A stretch of 64,000 nucleotides of DNA from Pictodentalium vernedei (lineage: Eukaryota; Mollusca; Scaphopoda; Dentaliida; Dentaliidae): contig CM062296.1 of assembly GCA_031216915.1 (NCBI GenBank), positions 144,316,344 to 144,380,343 on the forward strand. The letters run 5' to 3'. Positions 10,950 through 22,059 of the stretch are shown here, in pieces (within the stretch, counting starts at the first letter, position 1; every line of letters starts with the position of its first letter). A program made the position numbers and the translations under genes. Below the pieces are notes generated by a model that was given only the letters and a program-made list of their open reading frames with translations, had not been told where the DNA came from and did no database searches.

Positions 10950-12892
10950 AGCTCATCTTGACAAAGTCAAGCTGAGCTAATCTCATCGCTTCCCGTCCGT
11001 CGTCCGTCGTCCGTCAACACCATGTTTTGGTCTTCTCCTTCAAAGCCACTGGTCTAATTCAACTGAAAGTTTGTGTGAGTGATGGTCCCAAAGGGGCATT
11101 TCATTTTTGTTCAACTCGGCATGCCCAGCCCCATAGGGAGGGAGTGGGGGAAAATGCTCCAAAATATTTTTAAAATCTTCTTCTCAAGAACCAGTGTGTA
11201 CAATGACTTGATATTTGCTATGGAGCTTCCATATGAGGTGTAGAATCAAGTTTGTTCAAACGAAGTTCGTAAAGTAATATTTGGCTTTGTAATAGGAGGG
11301 GTAAGATTTTTGGCCCCGCCCAAAATTTCTATTTTCTGAACCGATGGTCCGGTATGAACCAAATTTGGTTTGTGGTAGTATTGGGTCATAAGTACTTGAC
11401 CCATGCAAAAAAAAAAATTCCCGCATCCTCATGGGAACCCTGGGAGCTAAAAATAGAAATATTTTCAAACGCCCATATTTCCCAAACCCCACGGAACAGA
11501 GAGCTTTTATTTAGTATGAAGTATCCTTATGACCAGTAGAATTGAATGGTAAAAAAAAATTGCCATTGGTTATGTTAGGGTGTTCTGTAATGGGCATCGA
11601 AAAAATGCTGAGTCAGCATATTTGCAAAAATTTAAAAAAATCTTTTCTCCAGAACCAATCATCAGAATCTTTTGATATTTGGTATACAGCATTCATAGGG
11701 GGGTCAGATAAAAGTTTGTTGAAATAAAGCTCATTGGTTCATATTTGGGCTCTCTACAGGAGCCTGAAGTTTTAACATAGGGTAATATGGGGAATATTCT
11801 TTAAAAATCTTCTTCTTCAGAACCACCAGTCAGAATCTTTTAATATTTGGTATACATCATTGTTATGAGGGTCAGATTCTAGATTGTTCAAACCAAGTCC
11901 CTAGGTTAATATTTGGGCTTCCTATGGAAGCCCAAATTTTATCTTTGTTCAATATGGAGGGTAATTTAAAAAAATCTTCTTCTTCAGATCCATCAGTCAG
12001 AATGCTTTGATATTTGGTATGCAACATCTCTATGGGGGACAGATTCAAGTTTGTTCAAATCAAATCCCTAGGTGTATATTTGGGCTCACTATGGTAGCCC
12101 AAATTTTTACTTAGTGCAATATGAGAAAATTTCTTTAAAAATCTTCTTCTTCAGATCCACCAGTCGGAATGCTTTTATATTTGGTATACAACATCTCTAG
12201 GGGGGTCAGATTCCAGGTTGTTCAATTCGAGTGCCTAGGTTAATATTTGGGCTCCATATGGGAACATGAAATTTAACTTAGTACAATATGAGGGAATTTC
12301 TTCAAAAATCTTCTTCAGATTCACTTGTCAGAATGCTTTCACATTTGGTATACAACATCTCTAGGGGGGGCAGATTCAAGTTTGTTCAAATTGGATCCAT
12401 AGGTCAATATTTGGGCTCACTATGGTAGCCCACATTTGAACTTCGTGCAATTCGAAGAATTTTCTTTACAATTTCTCTTCTTCAGATCCAACAGTCAGAA
12501 TGCTTTCATATTCGGTACACAACATCTCTAGGGAAGTCAGATTTAACTGTGTTCAAATCAAGAGTCTGGGTTAATATTTGGGCTCTCTATGGGAGCCGGA
12601 ATTGGCCATTTTGCTGAAGAATTAAAAATTTTGTATTCAATACCCTCTAGAGGTACTAAGATTAATCCACATAGGTTGTATCAAGGGGCTTCATAGGGGG
12701 GCTCTACATTTTACTTTTGATCATCCGAAGAAAAGGCATGATGCCCAGATTATTTTTGTCACTCCTGAGGGACTCAAGGATTGACAGTGTAGCCTATGGA
12801 GATGGCTTGCTTAATGTAGACTCATTCTTGGACTCTGTTTAAATTGTGCTCTGTACAAGATGAGCGCTTCAGGCCCCGTGGGGCCTCTTGTT
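10950..12892 (+). repeat. F2: complete hairpin-headed F repeat, 1.94 kb
   Basis: Head: AGCTCATCTTGAC/AAA/GTCAAGCTGAGCT hairpin, then GTCCGTCGTCCGTCGTCCGTC. Body: about 7 diverged units of 150-180 bp, each with TTTGATATTTGGTAT, a GGGGTCAGATTCAAG-like block and a short ATATTTGGGCTCxxTATGGxAGCCC hairpin. Tail: GATGAGCGCTTCAGG, then CCCCGTGGGGCCTCTTGTTG. The same grammar is common in molluscan genomes. No protein frame survives across units. Class unknown; I would not assign a superfamily. Confidence 0.75.
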
Positions 12893-13631
12893 GATGTGCA
12901 CAGTCACTTTCAGCACCAAAAGTTACATCAGGATCACACATTACTGATAAAATTAAAACAAAACCAGAAATTATATTCATTTGTAAACTGCATCCTCCCT
13001 CAAAATGCATATTTCAGTCCCCACCCACCCACTCTTTTCCACAGCATTCTCAACTCACTTTCCTCATTTGGCTAAGCATCATTCACTGATTCTATCAATT
13101 ATAATATAATGTGATCGTAAAAGAAAAAAATCTATAAATCTCTTGTAAACTCATTTTCCAGCATAGCATACATTGTGTTTGCTAAAGGGTAAAAAATAGA
13201 CCCATTTCAGTTCCTGACCTGATCCAAAAGACTGACATTTGAAGTATATGCTATTTGAAAAGAGCTGTGTAAATGTAACGATTAAGAATATTCAGTCCCA
13301 AATTATCTCTACTAATCAGACCACACTCTGATAATTCCCTGGAAAGTTCTTAGAAAGAGTTCTCCATATGACTGTACCAGTAAACAGCATTTTCAAATAA
13401 AATTGTGTTAAAAAACCTACATAATTCTCTTGATAACACCTTACTGGACTTGAAATACCTCAAGAGGGAGAACTTTCCAGGAAATTATATCTGAACAGGG
13501 TACCACTGAAAAAAGAAAAATATGTTTTAATATTTCTTTTAGTTATCCTACAACATATTCCCACTAATACAGTTGGTTGCTATGGAGATTGGAGGCCAGA
13601 AATTGCAATGAAAGCAAACACTGTTTTCTAC
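12893..13631. other. Cargo of the N-flanked block, right part
   Basis: AT-rich, no recognised element. Ends in CTACTTAA, the TTAA flank of N2. Confidence 0.4.
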
Positions 13632-13635
13632 TTAA

Positions 13636-14343
13636 GGTCTCGTTACAGTTATTCAGGTGAAAATGTTGGCTTTTCAAGAAATGTTCAGCTTCTGATTAAC
13701 ACGGCCGAGGATATTTTGCATTTAAATTACCTTCCCTATTCACAATACTCACAATGTATATAGTTTCTGGAAGGTCTGAATATGGCCCTTTCTGGAGACA
13801 ACTGTACACACCAAAATATCACTCAAATACACTCAGCCAAATGACACAGTTGATGGTTAAAAAAATGGCTCAAAATGGTCAAAATTTTCTCATTTTGGAG
13901 ATAAATCTCCAATTTTCGTACATCGATAGTGATAAAACTGTGTTATAGGAATTCCTCATTCCTCCACTAAGGATTTTACAGCATAACATGATCATTCTGA
14001 CAAATAAAAAACATATGGGTTTCTTATTCATTTTTTCAGAAGGCTTTCTCAAAGCAAATTTACACAAAAATTGTCCCATTTGTAAACTGCAAATTGTCAG
14101 GTCCCAAACAGGTCTGGGTTCGTCATTTAACACTTCCATGTGACCTTGACCCCCAATTGAAATGCACTTGACAATACACAGTTTGAATCAAGACCATCAA
14201 CAGATTATTTTGATCATATCACCATTAATGAGAATTATTTAGTAAATCCACACCACCATAAACTAAAACTATAGCCCAAAATAGCCATTTGGCTTAGGAT
14301 ATCCAATAACCTCGGAAATGACCTTTTAATAGGAAACGAGACC
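13636..14343. mobile_element. N2: non-autonomous TTAA element, 708 bp
   Basis: Direct-orientation twin of N1. Left flank TTAA (13632-13635); right flank TGAA, then F sequence. The inner flanks of the N pair keep clean TTAA while both outer flanks do not. Confidence 0.8.
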
Positions 14344-15308
14344 TGAATTTGTTCAAACAAAGTCCCTGTGTTAATAGTGGGCTCCCTGTTGGAACTTAGT
14401 CCAATATGAGGAATAAACTTCAAAACTCATTTTTCTCCAGAACCACTTGGCATAATCTTTTGATATATGGTACACAGAATCCTAACAGGGGTTGGATTCA
14501 TGATTGTTTAATGAAGCCCATCAGTTAATAATTGGGCTCTCTACTTAGTGCAATATAGGAATAATCTTTAAAAATCTTCTTCAGATCCACCAGTCATAAT
14601 CATTTGATGTTTGATATACAGCATCCTTACAGGGGCCAGATTCAAGGTTGTTCCAATCAAGTCCTTTGATTAATATTTAGGCTCCACATTGGAGCTGGAA
14701 TTTTAACTTGGTGCAATATTACGAATATTCTTTTAAAATCTTCATCTCACAAACCCCTTTTAAAAATCTTCTCAACAAACCCCTAATTGGAATCTTTTGA
14801 TATGATTTCATCATCCTTAGGAGAATCAGATACAAGATTGTAAAAATCAAGTTCCTGGGTTAATATTTCGGTTCTTTAACTTAGTCCAATATGAGGAATA
14901 ATTTTTGAAAATCTTCATCTATGAGATCCAATGGTCAGAATCTTGATTGGGTGAGGATGGATGGGTTGGGGGGGGGGGGGGGATTAGGGTCAGGGAGGGG
15001 AGTGCTTAGTCAATTCAAGTTTATTCAATTAAAACTTGAGGGGGGGGGGGCAGGGAGGGGGTGCTTAGTCAATTCAAGTTTATTCAATTAAAGTGTTTAG
15101 GTTGATTTTTGGGCTTCCTATTTCCATTTACTGGAAATCTGGGCATTATTTGTGTGGTAGCATCTCAATGTAAAAAAAATCATCTTACTGGACAACCGTT
15201 ATGAACAGTTACATGACTTCAGTTCTCTCTATTGTTTACTGATCACAGATGGTAATCAAATGTTTCTTTAAACAACTTTGTCAGGTGAGCACCTCAGGCC
15301 TCTTGTTT
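14344..15308 (+). repeat. F1 right part
   Basis: Continues the F unit broken at 9781 (GAATTTGTTCAAACAAAGTCCC) through several diverged units to the F tail CAGGTGAGCACCTCAGGCC then TCTTGTT. Contains the G-rich duplication at 14960-15110. Confidence 0.7.
14960..15110 (+). repeat. G-run tandem duplication
   Basis: Two copies of a ~75-bp unit, each starting with a run of ten or more G and including CAGGGAGGGG and GTGCTTAGTCAATTCAAG. Several G-runs of four or more lie close together, so a G-quadruplex is possible on the + strand. Confidence 0.65.
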
Positions 15309-15373
15309 ATATTTGGTAAGAAAAGAAATTTTCTTTTATTTTAAATAAATTCAAACAAATATTCTGTTTGCAT

Positions 15374-15627
15374 TAAGCCAGAAAATAAGCAGACTGTCAT
15401 CTGCAAAATGAGATCCTCAGAGAGTGAATTTTGTAATGCTACCCTGGACAACAGGGTAGCATCACTAAATTTACCCTCTGTGAACCTCAATCTGAATCAG
15501 AGTCTCAAGCCTAAACAGAAAGAGGTACCCAGAGGATAAACTGGCCCACTGTATGGGATCGTATCATCAAATTCACCCTCTGGGAAACCTCATTCTGCAA
15601 ATGTCAGACTGCTTATTTTCAGGCCTG
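15374..15627. mobile_element. H1: hAT-like MITE, 254 bp
   Basis: Target duplication GTTTGCAT/GTTTACAT (15366-15373, 15628-15635; one mismatch). Inverted ends TAAGCCAGAAAATAAGCAG and the complement CAGGCCTGAAAATAAGCAG. The inner half folds back on TACCCTGGACAACAGGGTA. Confidence 0.8.
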
Positions 15628-15635
15628 GTTTACAT

Positions 15636-15923
15636 TAATGATTCCATCTGGTCATGAATGTGAAAGAACACAACCGGAAAGCCCTAGTCTGTTAAAAAAA
15701 ACTGTCCTAAGCATGTCCTTGTTTACTGCCATTTCACTCCAGTTCTTCACACAATTGGTTTTCAGGAGCTCTGAATATTTCATCCGATTTCAACCCCAAA
15801 CTCTAACCAACCTTGGTTGTCTTTTCAGAGGGATGGTCTTTTGTCATTTTTCAACAAAATTTTGACTTGAAGAGTGCTGAATTATTTTGGGTTGACAGAA
15901 TTTGTGCACATGTATTCTCTTCA
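15636..15923. other. Unassigned sequence
   Basis: A 75-codon + frame (15638-15865) is present without splice sites or recognisable domain. I see no reason to call it a gene. Confidence 0.35.
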
Positions 15924-15952
15924 TGTTACAATTGATGGGAGAGTGCCTATTT
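15924..15952 (+). mobile_element. B MITE core fragment
   Basis: GTTACAATTGATGGGAGAGTGC equals one arm of the family B core. The other arm is absent where the coding-like segment begins. Confidence 0.5.
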
Positions 15953-15954
15953 TC

Positions 15955-16735
15955 CTCGGTGCGCCTCTGTTCTTTGTCGAGCTTTGCCATCAATACTGGT
16001 GTTTTGCTTTCTCTTTTTCACTTTCCTCTTTGAATTGTGCCAAGAGTTGATGGAGGTCCCTTTCTGTATGTTGGTTTGATGCAGGTTCCTTGTCTTGGCT
16101 CTCTGGTAATGAAGGAAGAGGCGAGTGGGGATCAGTAAGTGGCAGGAAGTCAACTTCCAATTCCCCCTCAGTCTCAACAGGATGTTCCTCATCCAACGGT
16201 ACTAGCTGAGGGGCCAGCAGTTGGTTGGGTTTGTCTTTGGGAGTGGGAGGGGAAGTGGCAGCTGCTTCTGACTCTTTTCTTTTCTCACCCTTCTTTTTCT
16301 TCTTATCCAAGAAAGCCTCCAGGCATCCCTTTGCTTGGTCGACATGCTCTTCTTTCTTTACGTCTTCCTCTTTTCTGGGCCTCTAGACTCCCCCAGATGA
16401 GGTCCAGTGTGAGAGGGGATCCTCTCACCTAAGGTACTACCTCTCCCCGAGGAAGGTGGCGTGGTGTTCGACTCTGTTCCAAACTCCAAAGTCAGCTGGA
16501 CATTCTCGCCTGTCATCTGAATGATCCAGCTGATAGGACGAGAGATGTCCAGAGCTGTCAGAGCTTTCTTGAGTTGAGCAGGTACTTCCAAGTTCTCCAT
16601 TCTAAGCTGTATTTCACATGTCATCACACTCACACTCTGAAGTAAGAGTTGTGATTGATCGACGATGTGGACGACGACGACAATGGACGGACGGACCCCA
16701 GGATTGAAGACTACATTCATCATTTATAGTGGTAT
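15955..16735 (-). pseudogene. Unrecognised coding-like segment (two frames)
   Basis: Two adjacent minus-strand frames have codon use and composition unlike the surrounding noncoding DNA. The upstream one (16723-16358, 121 codons from an ATG) has a hydrophobic start followed by a folded-looking stretch (LRMENLEVPAQLKKALTALD, MTGENVQLTLEF). The downstream one (about 16370-15990) is lysine-rich (DKKKKKGEKRKE), then proline/glutamate-rich and probably disordered. They are in different frames and meet near 16360, so this is either a frame-shifted single gene or pieces of a spliced one. GC content is clearly higher than its neighbours. I do not recognise the family; a transposon accessory protein or a retroposed host message are both possible. 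Confidence 0.45.
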
Positions 16736-17127
16736 AATATTTTCACTGTATATTAGTCTATTTATTTTGTAGATTTGCCTCCTGTTAAATAAAAATGTTT
16801 TCCTTTTGTTTATATTTCAAATGTTAATATTTACACCATGTTTATTAATTTATTAATTAGTTCCAAATAGATTATTTATTTCTTTTAGTTTTTCCTTTTA
16901 TGATTATGGATGTTACTAAAAACATTTTTGGGGAAATTGTTCATGAACTATTCAACTGCCATGTATAATAATGAATATTTTTAGTTTTCATGGAAACCTC
17001 AGAGAGTTGAGAAGTTTTTTACCCTTTTACTGCTACACCCACTTTATCCATATATGTGCGACCTCTATGTATGCCTGTATGCGAGGAGGTTTAATATAAT
17101 TTGAGATACTCTTGAAACTCTATCATT
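16736..17127. other. AT-rich unassigned sequence
   Basis: Nothing recognised. Confidence 0.4.
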
Positions 17128-17385
17128 ATACCCCCCACAAACAAAGTTTGGGGGGGTATATAGGAATCACCCTGCCCATCCGTCCGTCTGTCCATCCGTC
17201 CATCCGTCTGTCCATCTGTCCATCCTTATAAGCGCAACTCCTCCTAAACCGTTTGAAGAATTTCATGAAACTTTACCCAATGGAAGAACTCCATATGAAG
17301 ATGTGCCTGAAGCAATATAATTCCGCTCTGACAGGCGCAGGGGGTATCACTTTGTGAGCTTGCTCACAGTACCTCTAGTCTTATG
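17128..17385 (+). repeat. T-type hairpin-headed repeat, short and nearly complete
   Basis: Head hairpin TATACCCCCCACAAAC...GTTTGGGGGGGTATA (17128-17160), then (GTCC/ATCC)n at 17178-17225, a body starting AAGCGCAACTCCTCC, and a closing CAGGGGGTATCACTTTGTGAGC. The best single example of the T layout here. Confidence 0.65.
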
Positions 17386-17549
17386 GTAGGTTTGATCTGC
17401 GCATACCAGAACATACAGATAATCGTCATAAAATAGGTGACAGTAGTCGCTTTCGGTAGAGTAAGTGTTAAGCCATAATAGACTACTTACTCATATACCA
17501 TTAATATAAGATCTTTCTAACATTAGTTGAACATGTGTCACACCTCAGA

Positions 17550-17802
17550 TTAACCCATTACCTAACATGAAATACAGATGACACTTGCAAACAAAATTCT
17601 TGAATAACTAATTTTTTTCATTTTTTGTCTCAAAAACACAGGTTATGACCCCTCATTGGAACGAGCTCAACGAGCTCGTTCCAAAGAGGGGTCATAACCA
17701 ATGTTTTTGAGACAAAAAAATGAAAAAAATGATAAAAATTAATCGGCGATATTTGTGAATAACGCTGGCTGGTTTTTGCCGTTACGTTGTGTAAAGGGTT
17801 AA
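17550..17802 (+). mobile_element. P1c: complete P1 MITE
   Basis: TTAA at both ends, 253 bp. The core CATTGGAACGAGCTC/AAC/GAGCTCGTTCCAAAG is intact except for one arm mismatch. Confidence 0.8.
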
Positions 17803-17894
17803 GAAGTCATTAGACCAATTCTCATTATGTTCACATGCATTATGTCCTTGAGTAAGACATGTAACCATACTTAGTCTTTCCCTCACCCCATCCC

Positions 17895-18315
17895 CTGTGG
17901 AGCCATGGAAAGTGATGCAGTGCTTGTTTACTGTGGTAAGTAAGTTCTGCTTCACTGGTGAAATATGACCTGGTAACTGGTGGATCATGTGGAAGTCCTC
18001 TAAAGTGGGCAGCATAGGTGTAACCAATTGGCTAAACTTGACTTCATATATTAAGTTGTGGCCATGTGACATAGCCATAGATGTTGAAAGTGACTGACCT
18101 TTAATACCAATAAATAAAGTCTTCCACACCATAGCCTCCATATAATATGTGTCATAGGTGAGCAGCGCCTCATGGGTGAGAAGCATAGGTGTAAACAACT
18201 GGCTAAACTTGACTTCATACGTTAAGTTGTGACCATGTGATATAGCCACAGTTGCTGAAAATGACTGACCATTGATACCAATAATAAATAAAGTCTCCCA
18301 CACTGTAGCCTCCAT
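17895..18315 (-). mobile_element. J SINE and duplicated 3' half
   Basis: J begins at 17895 (TGTGGAGCCATGGAAAGTG) and reads through the GCAGCATAGGTGTAACC block to CCAATAAATAAAG at 18117. A second, 5'-truncated 3' half follows (about 18165-18300) with the same order of landmarks, so one unit was duplicated in tandem or two copies lie head to tail. Landmarks read on the + strand; the minus-strand 177-codon frame across both halves is a by-product. Confidence 0.55.
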
Positions 18316-18567
18316 ATAATATATGTCATGGGTAAGAAGCCTGGATGAGAAACATGTTTCTCACAATACCCATGTGATGTTCTGTGTGTCAAGTCATGTA
18401 TATGTCAATATGAGCCCTGTAATGGTGCATCCTCGGCATATTTCTCATTCTTTAATGGCTTATCCCTGTCGTTATGCAGATTGCCATTCATTTTCCAAGT
18501 ATATACCTTTGGTCAATTTCAACCGTATGTTGCGGTCATGAAATAGCAAAAGAGGCTGAAAGTGACC
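18316..18567. other. Unassigned sequence
   Basis: No repeat edge recognised. GTTGCGGTCATGAAATAGC near 18530 resembles the J 3' region, so a further degraded J copy may be present. Confidence 0.35.
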
Positions 18568-19028
18568 TTAACTCCTTGCATGCTGGCCAGGACAGTATGC
18601 CTCTTGCCACTGAAATAAGTATAATTCAGGCATATTTAATAAAATTGTTCCACCACAGGAACCCCGGGAAGTGAAGCAGTGCTTGTTTACTGTGGTAAAC
18701 ATGCTCTTTTTTCTCTGGTAAGATAGGACCCAGTCACTAATGCTTTGTGCGAGTCCTCTAAAATGGGCAGCATGGGGTATAAACGATTGACTGACCTTGA
18801 CTTTCTCTCCATGTTGTGGTCATGATTAGCCATTGTGCAAAAGTATGTGACCTTAAACACCAGTAAATGAATAATCAAATTGTTCCCCTGTAAATTAAAT
18901 AGACTTTTTCTGTAATGATTGCTTGAGTAAAATTTATACAAATTTTTCATCAAATCTAGTCATGGCTGCTTAACAGCAGCCATGACTAGATTTGATGAAA
19001 AATATCTTGAAAATACTTAGCGGGTTAA
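18568..19028. mobile_element. I1: palindromic TTAA MITE split by a J SINE
   Basis: TTAA ends at 18568-18571 and 19025-19028; left end TTAACTCCTTGCATGC, right end GCGGGTTAA. The core CATGGCTGCTTAACAGCAGCCATG lies at about 18961-18984 with long arms of TCATCAAATCTAGT. Interrupted at 18652-18876. Confidence 0.75.
18652..18876 (+). mobile_element. J4: J SINE with target duplication
   Basis: 225 bp bounded by a 10-bp duplication AAATTGTTCC (18642-18651, 18877-18886) inside I1. Starts ACCACAGGAACCC and ends with the tail CCTTAAACACCAGTAAATGA. This copy shows that J is retroposed and defines its ends. Confidence 0.85.
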
Positions 19029-19360
19029 GAGTTCAACACCAATAAATAAATAAATAGGCTTTGGTGAAGTTCTCGGGCCAGCAGTCTAATTCTGTAATGA
19101 ATTTGTTGCTGAAGCTATTTGTTTACTCACTTTTCGTGGAGCTTGTACGCAGACTACCACTGGTGTAATGTGGTGTCCATTTAATCATACGTATACAGAT
19201 ATTGTTTTTGTGCTCCAGTTATAGATATTCCAATCACTAAGTATTTTATTGACTTTCAAACATCAAGATATAAACACAATTAGAGGAACTGCATGGCATA
19301 ATCATGAAACTGCATCTGTTGTGAGTCTTCACTCGCTTAGTAAACATAAACGTATCTATA
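19029..19360. other. Unassigned sequence
   Basis: CCAATAAATAAATAAATAGGC at 19041 resembles a SINE tail without its body. Part of the rest (19120-19300) recurs diverged near 61790-61900 (TCCAGTTATAGATATTCCAATCA), so an undefined repeat is present. Confidence 0.4.
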
Positions 19361-19468
19361 CTGGCGGAAAAAAGAAACACAAGTTTTTTCTGTTGGTAAA
19401 AATTTCGAATGTGTTATGGATGATTATTTCATTGTTCGGATTTTGATGTTGTTTCTTCATTACTGATT

Positions 19469-19839
19469 TATTTATTTATTTATTTATTTATTGGTGTTTA
19501 AGGTCACATATTTCTGCACAATGGCTAACCATGACCGTGACAGTTTTACGGGTGGAGGAAGCCGGAGTACCCGGAGAGAACCACCGAGCAACGGCGAGCA
19601 ACTGTCAGCTCCTCAACATACCAACTCCACACAAGCAGGGTTAGCATTGGTTGAAGACAGGTGCACCATCGACGTGCAATACGCCTTAGTACACAACGTC
19701 ACCGTGCCCCCACGCGGGCAATGGGGGTGAAGTGTCTTGCCCAAGGACACAATGCGGTTGCCGCAGGTGGGATTCGAACCGAGGACCTCTCGGCTTGCAG
19801 CTTGCACCTCTACCAACTGAGCCACCGCGCCCCCTCATC
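19469..19839 (-). mobile_element. K1: tRNA-headed SINE inserted in the Tc1 element
   Basis: 8-bp duplication TACTGATT (19461-19468 and 19840-19847). Full length: (AATA)n tail at the left edge, tRNA-like head at 19830-19750 with B box GGTTCGAATCC (read on minus). It separates the transposase gene from the left terminal repeat and is younger than the transposon. Confidence 0.9.
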
Positions 19840-19879
19840 TACTGATTAAATTTTGATCAGTTTTGTTGTCTTAACACAG

Positions 19880-20864
19880 TCGGCATTTGCATGGACAATG
19901 TTCAACGTGGGTACGCCATTTCCTGATGAAAATCAATAGCGGGTGTAGGCTATACCAGGCTTCAGTCACTGCTCTAACTCTCCCTACCATTGATCCCATC
20001 AAGTTGTTTATTGTCCTTTGTGGTATGTTGTTCCACTCCTGAAGAAGGGCCTGCATGAGCTGAGTGATGTTGTTTGGGACGTTGAGGTGCTTCCTAATCC
20101 TCTTGGACTGTAGGGTGGCCAATCAAGAACTGGGACATTGTTTTGGTTGAGGAAGTCACGAGAAACCCTAGCAACATGTGGCCTTGCATTGTCCTGCTAC
20201 AACGTAAGGTTACGCACATGGATAAGTGGAATGGCATGAGGACCTGATCCCGATAACTTATGCCTGTAAGATTGCCCTGGATGACCACGAGAGGTGTTTT
20301 CACTCCATGGGAAATCCCCTCACCCAAACCATAACAGACCCTCCCCCAAATCTGTTGTTTTTCTTAACGCATGTATCCGAATATCATGCAATTCTATGTC
20401 AATAGCAACTTTGTCATCCATCTGACTTGTAAAGCATGACATGAACCAAGATACATCAGTGAATAACATAAATGACGTCCCCTGGGTGTAAGTTGCGGAC
20501 CAACGTAGGGACATTGTGGCCTTAAATTGAACTCCCACAACCGATTCCTAATTGTTCTTGGACACACTCGGTGACCATGAGTGCTTACAACATGACTTGC
20601 AGTCTCCGTCATCGTCTGAAATCGGTTACGCAGGTGTGAGAGACGTATGCCTCTATCTTGACGTAGCGATGTAGCGTGTGGACATCTGCTCCTGGGACAG
20701 TCAGCTAATCTTTCTGTGGCTCTGAGAAGCCCAACTAAACAAGCTATTGTTGACTCCTGGAACCCAAATTGCTGGGCGACAAGATGTTGTGTTTGGCCCT
20801 GCATAATTAATGCAACAGCCCTACCCCTATCAACTTCGTACATTTTCAGCATTTTGCTTTTCAA
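19880..20864 (-). pseudogene. Tc1-like (DD34E) transposase, degenerate
   Basis: Starts at the ATG at 20864 (20820s on the + strand read as CATTTTCAGC...). The N-terminal paired-like helix-turn-helix region is readable (RGRAVALIMQGQTQHLVAQQ; later QDRGIRLSHLRNRF; RTIRNRLWEFNLRPQCPYVG), ending in frame at 20394. The catalytic part continues in other frames: the first Asp region reads FTDVSWF where the family has FTDESRF; GEGISHGVKTPLVVIQGNLTG follows; the last piece (20122-19871) reads RKHLNVPNNITQLMQALLQE. At least three frame changes and a deletion of roughly 40 codons around the first catalytic residue make it non-functional. It would have cut and rejoined DNA at TA sites as a nuclear transposase. 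Confidence 0.85.
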
Positions 20865-21135
20865 TCCAGTTGAAATGAAATGTTGTGCAAATCAATGTGT
20901 ATTGTTCAAAACTTCAATTTGGTATGGTTTCCAAGCCCATAGCACATGGGAGTGCTTTGTCAAAAAATTTGTTTAAAGCATGCAGCATCGCATGTGGTCA
21001 TGGTTGTCTGAATTTTAACCAAAGACTCTTTAGACAGTACACTGATGTAGCTATGTGTCAGATTTTACTACATTTGGTTTACAGATAAAAAAATTATATT
21101 ACCAAAACTGAACTTGGGTTTCTATTTTCTGTCAG

Positions 21136-21394
21136 TATAATTCTATTGGTAAAGTCATTAAAGATTAATAATAATAATAATCGCATTTCTACAGTGCTCT
21201 ATCCCCACTGAAATATGTAGGTTCAAAGCACTTAAATTAAATTACGAGTTATGTGACTGAAAAAAAAAAGCCTGGAAAAGAAAGAAAGCTTGTGGGTATT
21301 TACCTTTAGGTACCAAATGAGTCTATCAAAAGGAATGTTTTAAGGCTGCTTTTGAAACCATTGAGATTGAGACTTTAAACCAAAGGGTCGACAT
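21136..21394. other. Unassigned sequence
   Basis: Contains (ATA)n at 21168-21180; otherwise nothing recognised. Confidence 0.35.
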
Positions 21395-21620
21395 TTTGAT
21401 CATGACCATTGGTAACTGGATTATGACCTTGGGCAAGATGCTTAATCCTGATTGCTGCTGTGGGGGCATGGTGGCTCTGTGCACTAAGTCTTCCTATGCT
21501 TAGACGGTGCACTTGCCTTCAATTGCCCCTAACTCTAGCTTCCTCCACCCATAAAACTGTCTGACACAATGTGACACTGGCTTTTGAAAGTGTTGCTAAA
21601 CCCTAACTAAGAAACAAACA
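21395..21620 (+). mobile_element. K-family SINE, 5'-truncated and diverged
   Basis: Starts near GACCATTGGTAACTGG and proceeds through GGGCAAGATGCTTAATCCTG, GGGGGCATGGTGGC, GCTTCCTCCACCC and a GTTGCTAAACCCTAACTAAG tail. It lacks the middle AACCCTGCTTGTGTGG block. Confidence 0.65.
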
Positions 21621-21767
21621 AACTGAAAGCAGTGAAACAATATCATAAGACATATGCCCTGATGCTGATACATATGAAGTCAGCTAGCCCAGCTTAAGCT
21701 CAAGCTTCCCTTGTTGCTTTGGAAATAAGCTGACAGGTTTACAGTCACATCCAGCATTGGATAACCC

Positions 21768-22016
21768 TTAACCCTTTACCTAACATGAAAAGCAGGCACT
21801 TGCAAACATAATTCTTGAATAACTAATGTTTTTAATTTTTTTGTCTCAAAAACATAGTTTATGACCCCTCATTGGAACGCAGTCGACGTGCACATTCCAA
21901 AAAGGGGTCATAGCCTATGTTTTTGAGATACAAAATGAAAAAATAATGAAAATTAATTGGAGATTTTTATGAATAGCGCTGGCTGGTTTTGGCTGTTATA
22001 TTGGGTAAAGGGTTAA
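21768..22016 (+). mobile_element. P1d: complete P1 MITE
   Basis: TTAA both ends. The core is eroded at its centre (CATTGGAACGCAGTCG, then CGTGCACATTCCAAAAAG), so the hairpin loop is larger than in P1a. Confidence 0.75.
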
Positions 22017-22059
22017 AGGACCTAATTCCAACTTTGATCATTTCTTACTGAAAAAAAAT

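Larger units (their letters stand above)
19361..21135 (-). mobile_element. Tc1-like DNA transposon, inactive
   Basis: TA-flanked (19359-19360 and 21136-21137). Inverted ends CTGGCGGAAAAAAGAAACAC and the complement CTGACAGAAAATAGAAACCC. Total 1775 bp, of which about 370 is a SINE, leaving about 1.4 kb, a normal Tc1 length. The transposase lies between these ends on the minus strand. Confidence 0.85.

Noticed and set aside
18323-18674. Short + frames as a gene
   Set aside because: No domain, splice context or composition shift; partly overlaps degraded J-like sequence.
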